In this document: one piece after another, positions 63,022-64,000 of the stretch
Position numbering within the stretch: the stretch's first letter is position 1
Layout: each line of letters starts with the position of its first letter
Source: an uncultured Flavobacteriales bacterium
GTDB taxonomy: Bacteria; Bacteroidota; Bacteroidia; Flavobacteriales; Crocinitomicaceae
DNA: 64,000 bases
Direction: 5' to 3'
Assembly: GCA_946479985.1 (NCBI GenBank)
Contig: CAMLIF010000001.1
Coordinates: 59,340 to 123,339 of the forward strand
Program-made: the position numbers and the translations under genes
Notes under the pieces: generated by a model
The model's database searches: none
Seen by the model: the letters and a program-made list of their open reading frames with translations, nothing else
Told to the model about the DNA's origin: nothing

Positions 63022-64000
63022 ATGCAGAAGTATTTTTTAGCGTTGATCATTGCCGTAGCTTCAAGTTTTGCTGCGGGACAGAACTTATCTGAATATACCA
63101 TAAAAGTGGAGCCGGTTTCTCTGGCTGAATTTGCCGGTGTTCAATCGTTTTCCTGGGCAAAGAGCGGCGATGAGGTTTTGATAATAGGTGGCAGGCTCGA
63201 TGGGTTACACCGCCGGCAGCCGTTTGCCAGTTTCGATTCGGCCGGACACAACAACCAGCTCATAGTTCTCAACATGAAAACGCTGCAGGTTTGGAAATAT
63301 CCGGTTTCTAATTTTATACCTGAACTGGCCAGTCAGTTAAAAGCTACAAACCATTGTTATTATCAGCATAACGACACGTTAATATTGGTTGGTGGGTATG
63401 GAATTGATGAAGCCACTAAGAAACATGTAACTTTCGATAAGATGCTCTGTCTTTCGGTTTCTGAAACAATCGAAAATGTAAAGAAAAACGCTTCCGCAAA
63501 TAGTGTTCGTGGAAGTATACTTTCTGAGCAAAACCAACAGTTTGCGGTTACCGGCGGACAGTTGAATTACATGAATGGAAGGTATTACCTGGTTGGCGGG
63601 CATAATTTTCAGGGAAGATACAATCCGAACGATATGCCCACATTCAAACAGGAATATACAAGTTCTGTTTCTACGTTTGGTTGGGAAGTAACTGAACCGG
63701 ATTCATCCGGAATTCAGGATGGTCTTTTCTTTTGGTCGCAACCTGTTAAGGATTCTCTCCTGCACAAACGCGACTTCAATCTGGTAACTATTAAACACGT
63801 GGAAGACACAACGTACCTCGTTGCGCTTTCAGGAGTTTTCAGGGAAGATGCAGATTTGCCTTTCCAGAATGCAGTCCAGATCACCCCGGAGATGGAACTG
63901 AGAAACTACCCAAATTTCAGACAATATTACAATCAGTATGAATGTGCCGACTTTTCGGTTTATGAACCTTCGAGTAAAACAACATCAGTTTATTTACTTG
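63022..64000 (+). CDS. Secreted Kelch-like protein (partial, runs off the window)
   Basis: The ATG at 63022 begins MQKYFLALIIAVASSFAAGQ, a signal peptide, and the frame stays open to the window edge (326 codons, no stop). The mature part has Kelch-like blades with GG doublets and aromatic positions: EVLIIGGRLDGL, TLILVGGYGIDEA, RYYLVGGHNFQGRYN. That would fold as a beta-propeller outside the cytoplasm. It is 12 bases downstream of the bestrophin gene and probably in the same operon. Without its C-terminus I cannot tell whether a T9SS tail is present. Confidence 0.75.
   Translation, partial: MQKYFLALIIAVASSFAAGQNLSEYTIKVEPVSLAEFAGVQSFSWAKSGDEVLIIGGRLDGLHRRQPFASFDSAGHNNQLIVLNMKTLQVWKYPVSNFIPELASQLKATNHCYYQHNDTLILVGGYGIDEATKKHVTFDKMLCLSVSETIENVKKNASANSVRGSILSEQNQQFAVTGGQLNYMNGRYYLVGGHNFQGRYNPNDMPTFKQEYTSSVSTFGWEVTEPDSSGIQDGLFFWSQPVKDSLLHKRDFNLVTIKHVEDTTYLVALSGVFREDADLPFQNAVQITPEMELRNYPNFRQYYNQYECADFSVYEPSSKTTSVYLL

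Overview
The window looks like chromosomal DNA of a Bacteroidota bacterium, most likely a Flavobacteriales relative of the Crocinitomicaceae (Fluviicola-like); the placement below phylum is inference. The evidence is type IX secretion C-terminal tails (1-314, 50915-51841, probably 24763-25419), promoter boxes of the Bacteroidota form TTG-N19-21-TAnnTTTG, a long three-domain IspG, DUF4271 next to hemD, a DUF4175 coiled-coil protein and low to moderate GC. Genes are tightly packed. Tandem genes often overlap by 1-8 bases and several convergent pairs overlap at their stop codons. There is no phage, no intact insertion sequence and no CRISPR array.

Layout. 0-10 kb: end of a secreted T9SS protein, an SH3-domain secreted protein, a lipoprotein, tRNA-Asn with a duplicated 3' end beside it, ssb, a SPOR-amidase, a glycosyltransferase-like protein, hemW and a glutaryl-CoA dehydrogenase. 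10-21 kb: a plus-strand run of DUF4271, hemD, a class A penicillin-binding protein, then scoA and scoB (3-oxoacid CoA-transferase) held apart by a membrane glycosyltransferase-like gene and a CotH-kinase lipoprotein, followed by another membrane protein and a GT2 enzyme. 21-31 kb: LysE-type exporter, a YwqK/MORN repeat protein, YraN, a hydroxyacid dehydrogenase, xseA-orf-xseB, and feoA-feoB with a tiny Cys-rich membrane partner. 31-32 kb: a decayed patch that includes a pseudogene copy of the intact S4-domain gene about 1.2 kb away. 32-46 kb: ispG, then a minus-strand operon DUF4175 / RsbW-like ATPase / ybeY / mnmG / methyltransferase that carries three parS-like palindromes, followed by gltX, folB, tRNA-Cys and an orphan LytTR regulator. 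46.3-47 kb: an AT-rich gene-free stretch. 47-57 kb: rpiB, an M28 peptidase, a TlpA-like protein, an ECF sigma factor with a T9SS-tailed anti-sigma-like partner, rluF, a RhuM/Doc fusion and rnr.

57.5-64 kb: a probable four-gene operon of ferritin, a 1310-residue sensor, a bestrophin-type anion channel and a Kelch-like secreted protein. The sensor combines a two-component-type propeller, Y_Y_Y domain, transmembrane segment, class III cyclase and HD domain. This is the most interesting system in the window. One chain appears able to sense a periplasmic signal, make a cyclic nucleotide (adenylate-type residues) and perhaps hydrolyse a phosphoester. Its stop codon is 2 bases from the start of a channel gene.

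The two perfect parS palindromes beside mnmG suggest an origin-proximal location. The AT-rich stretch at 46.3-46.97 kb is a candidate for the origin, but this is weak.
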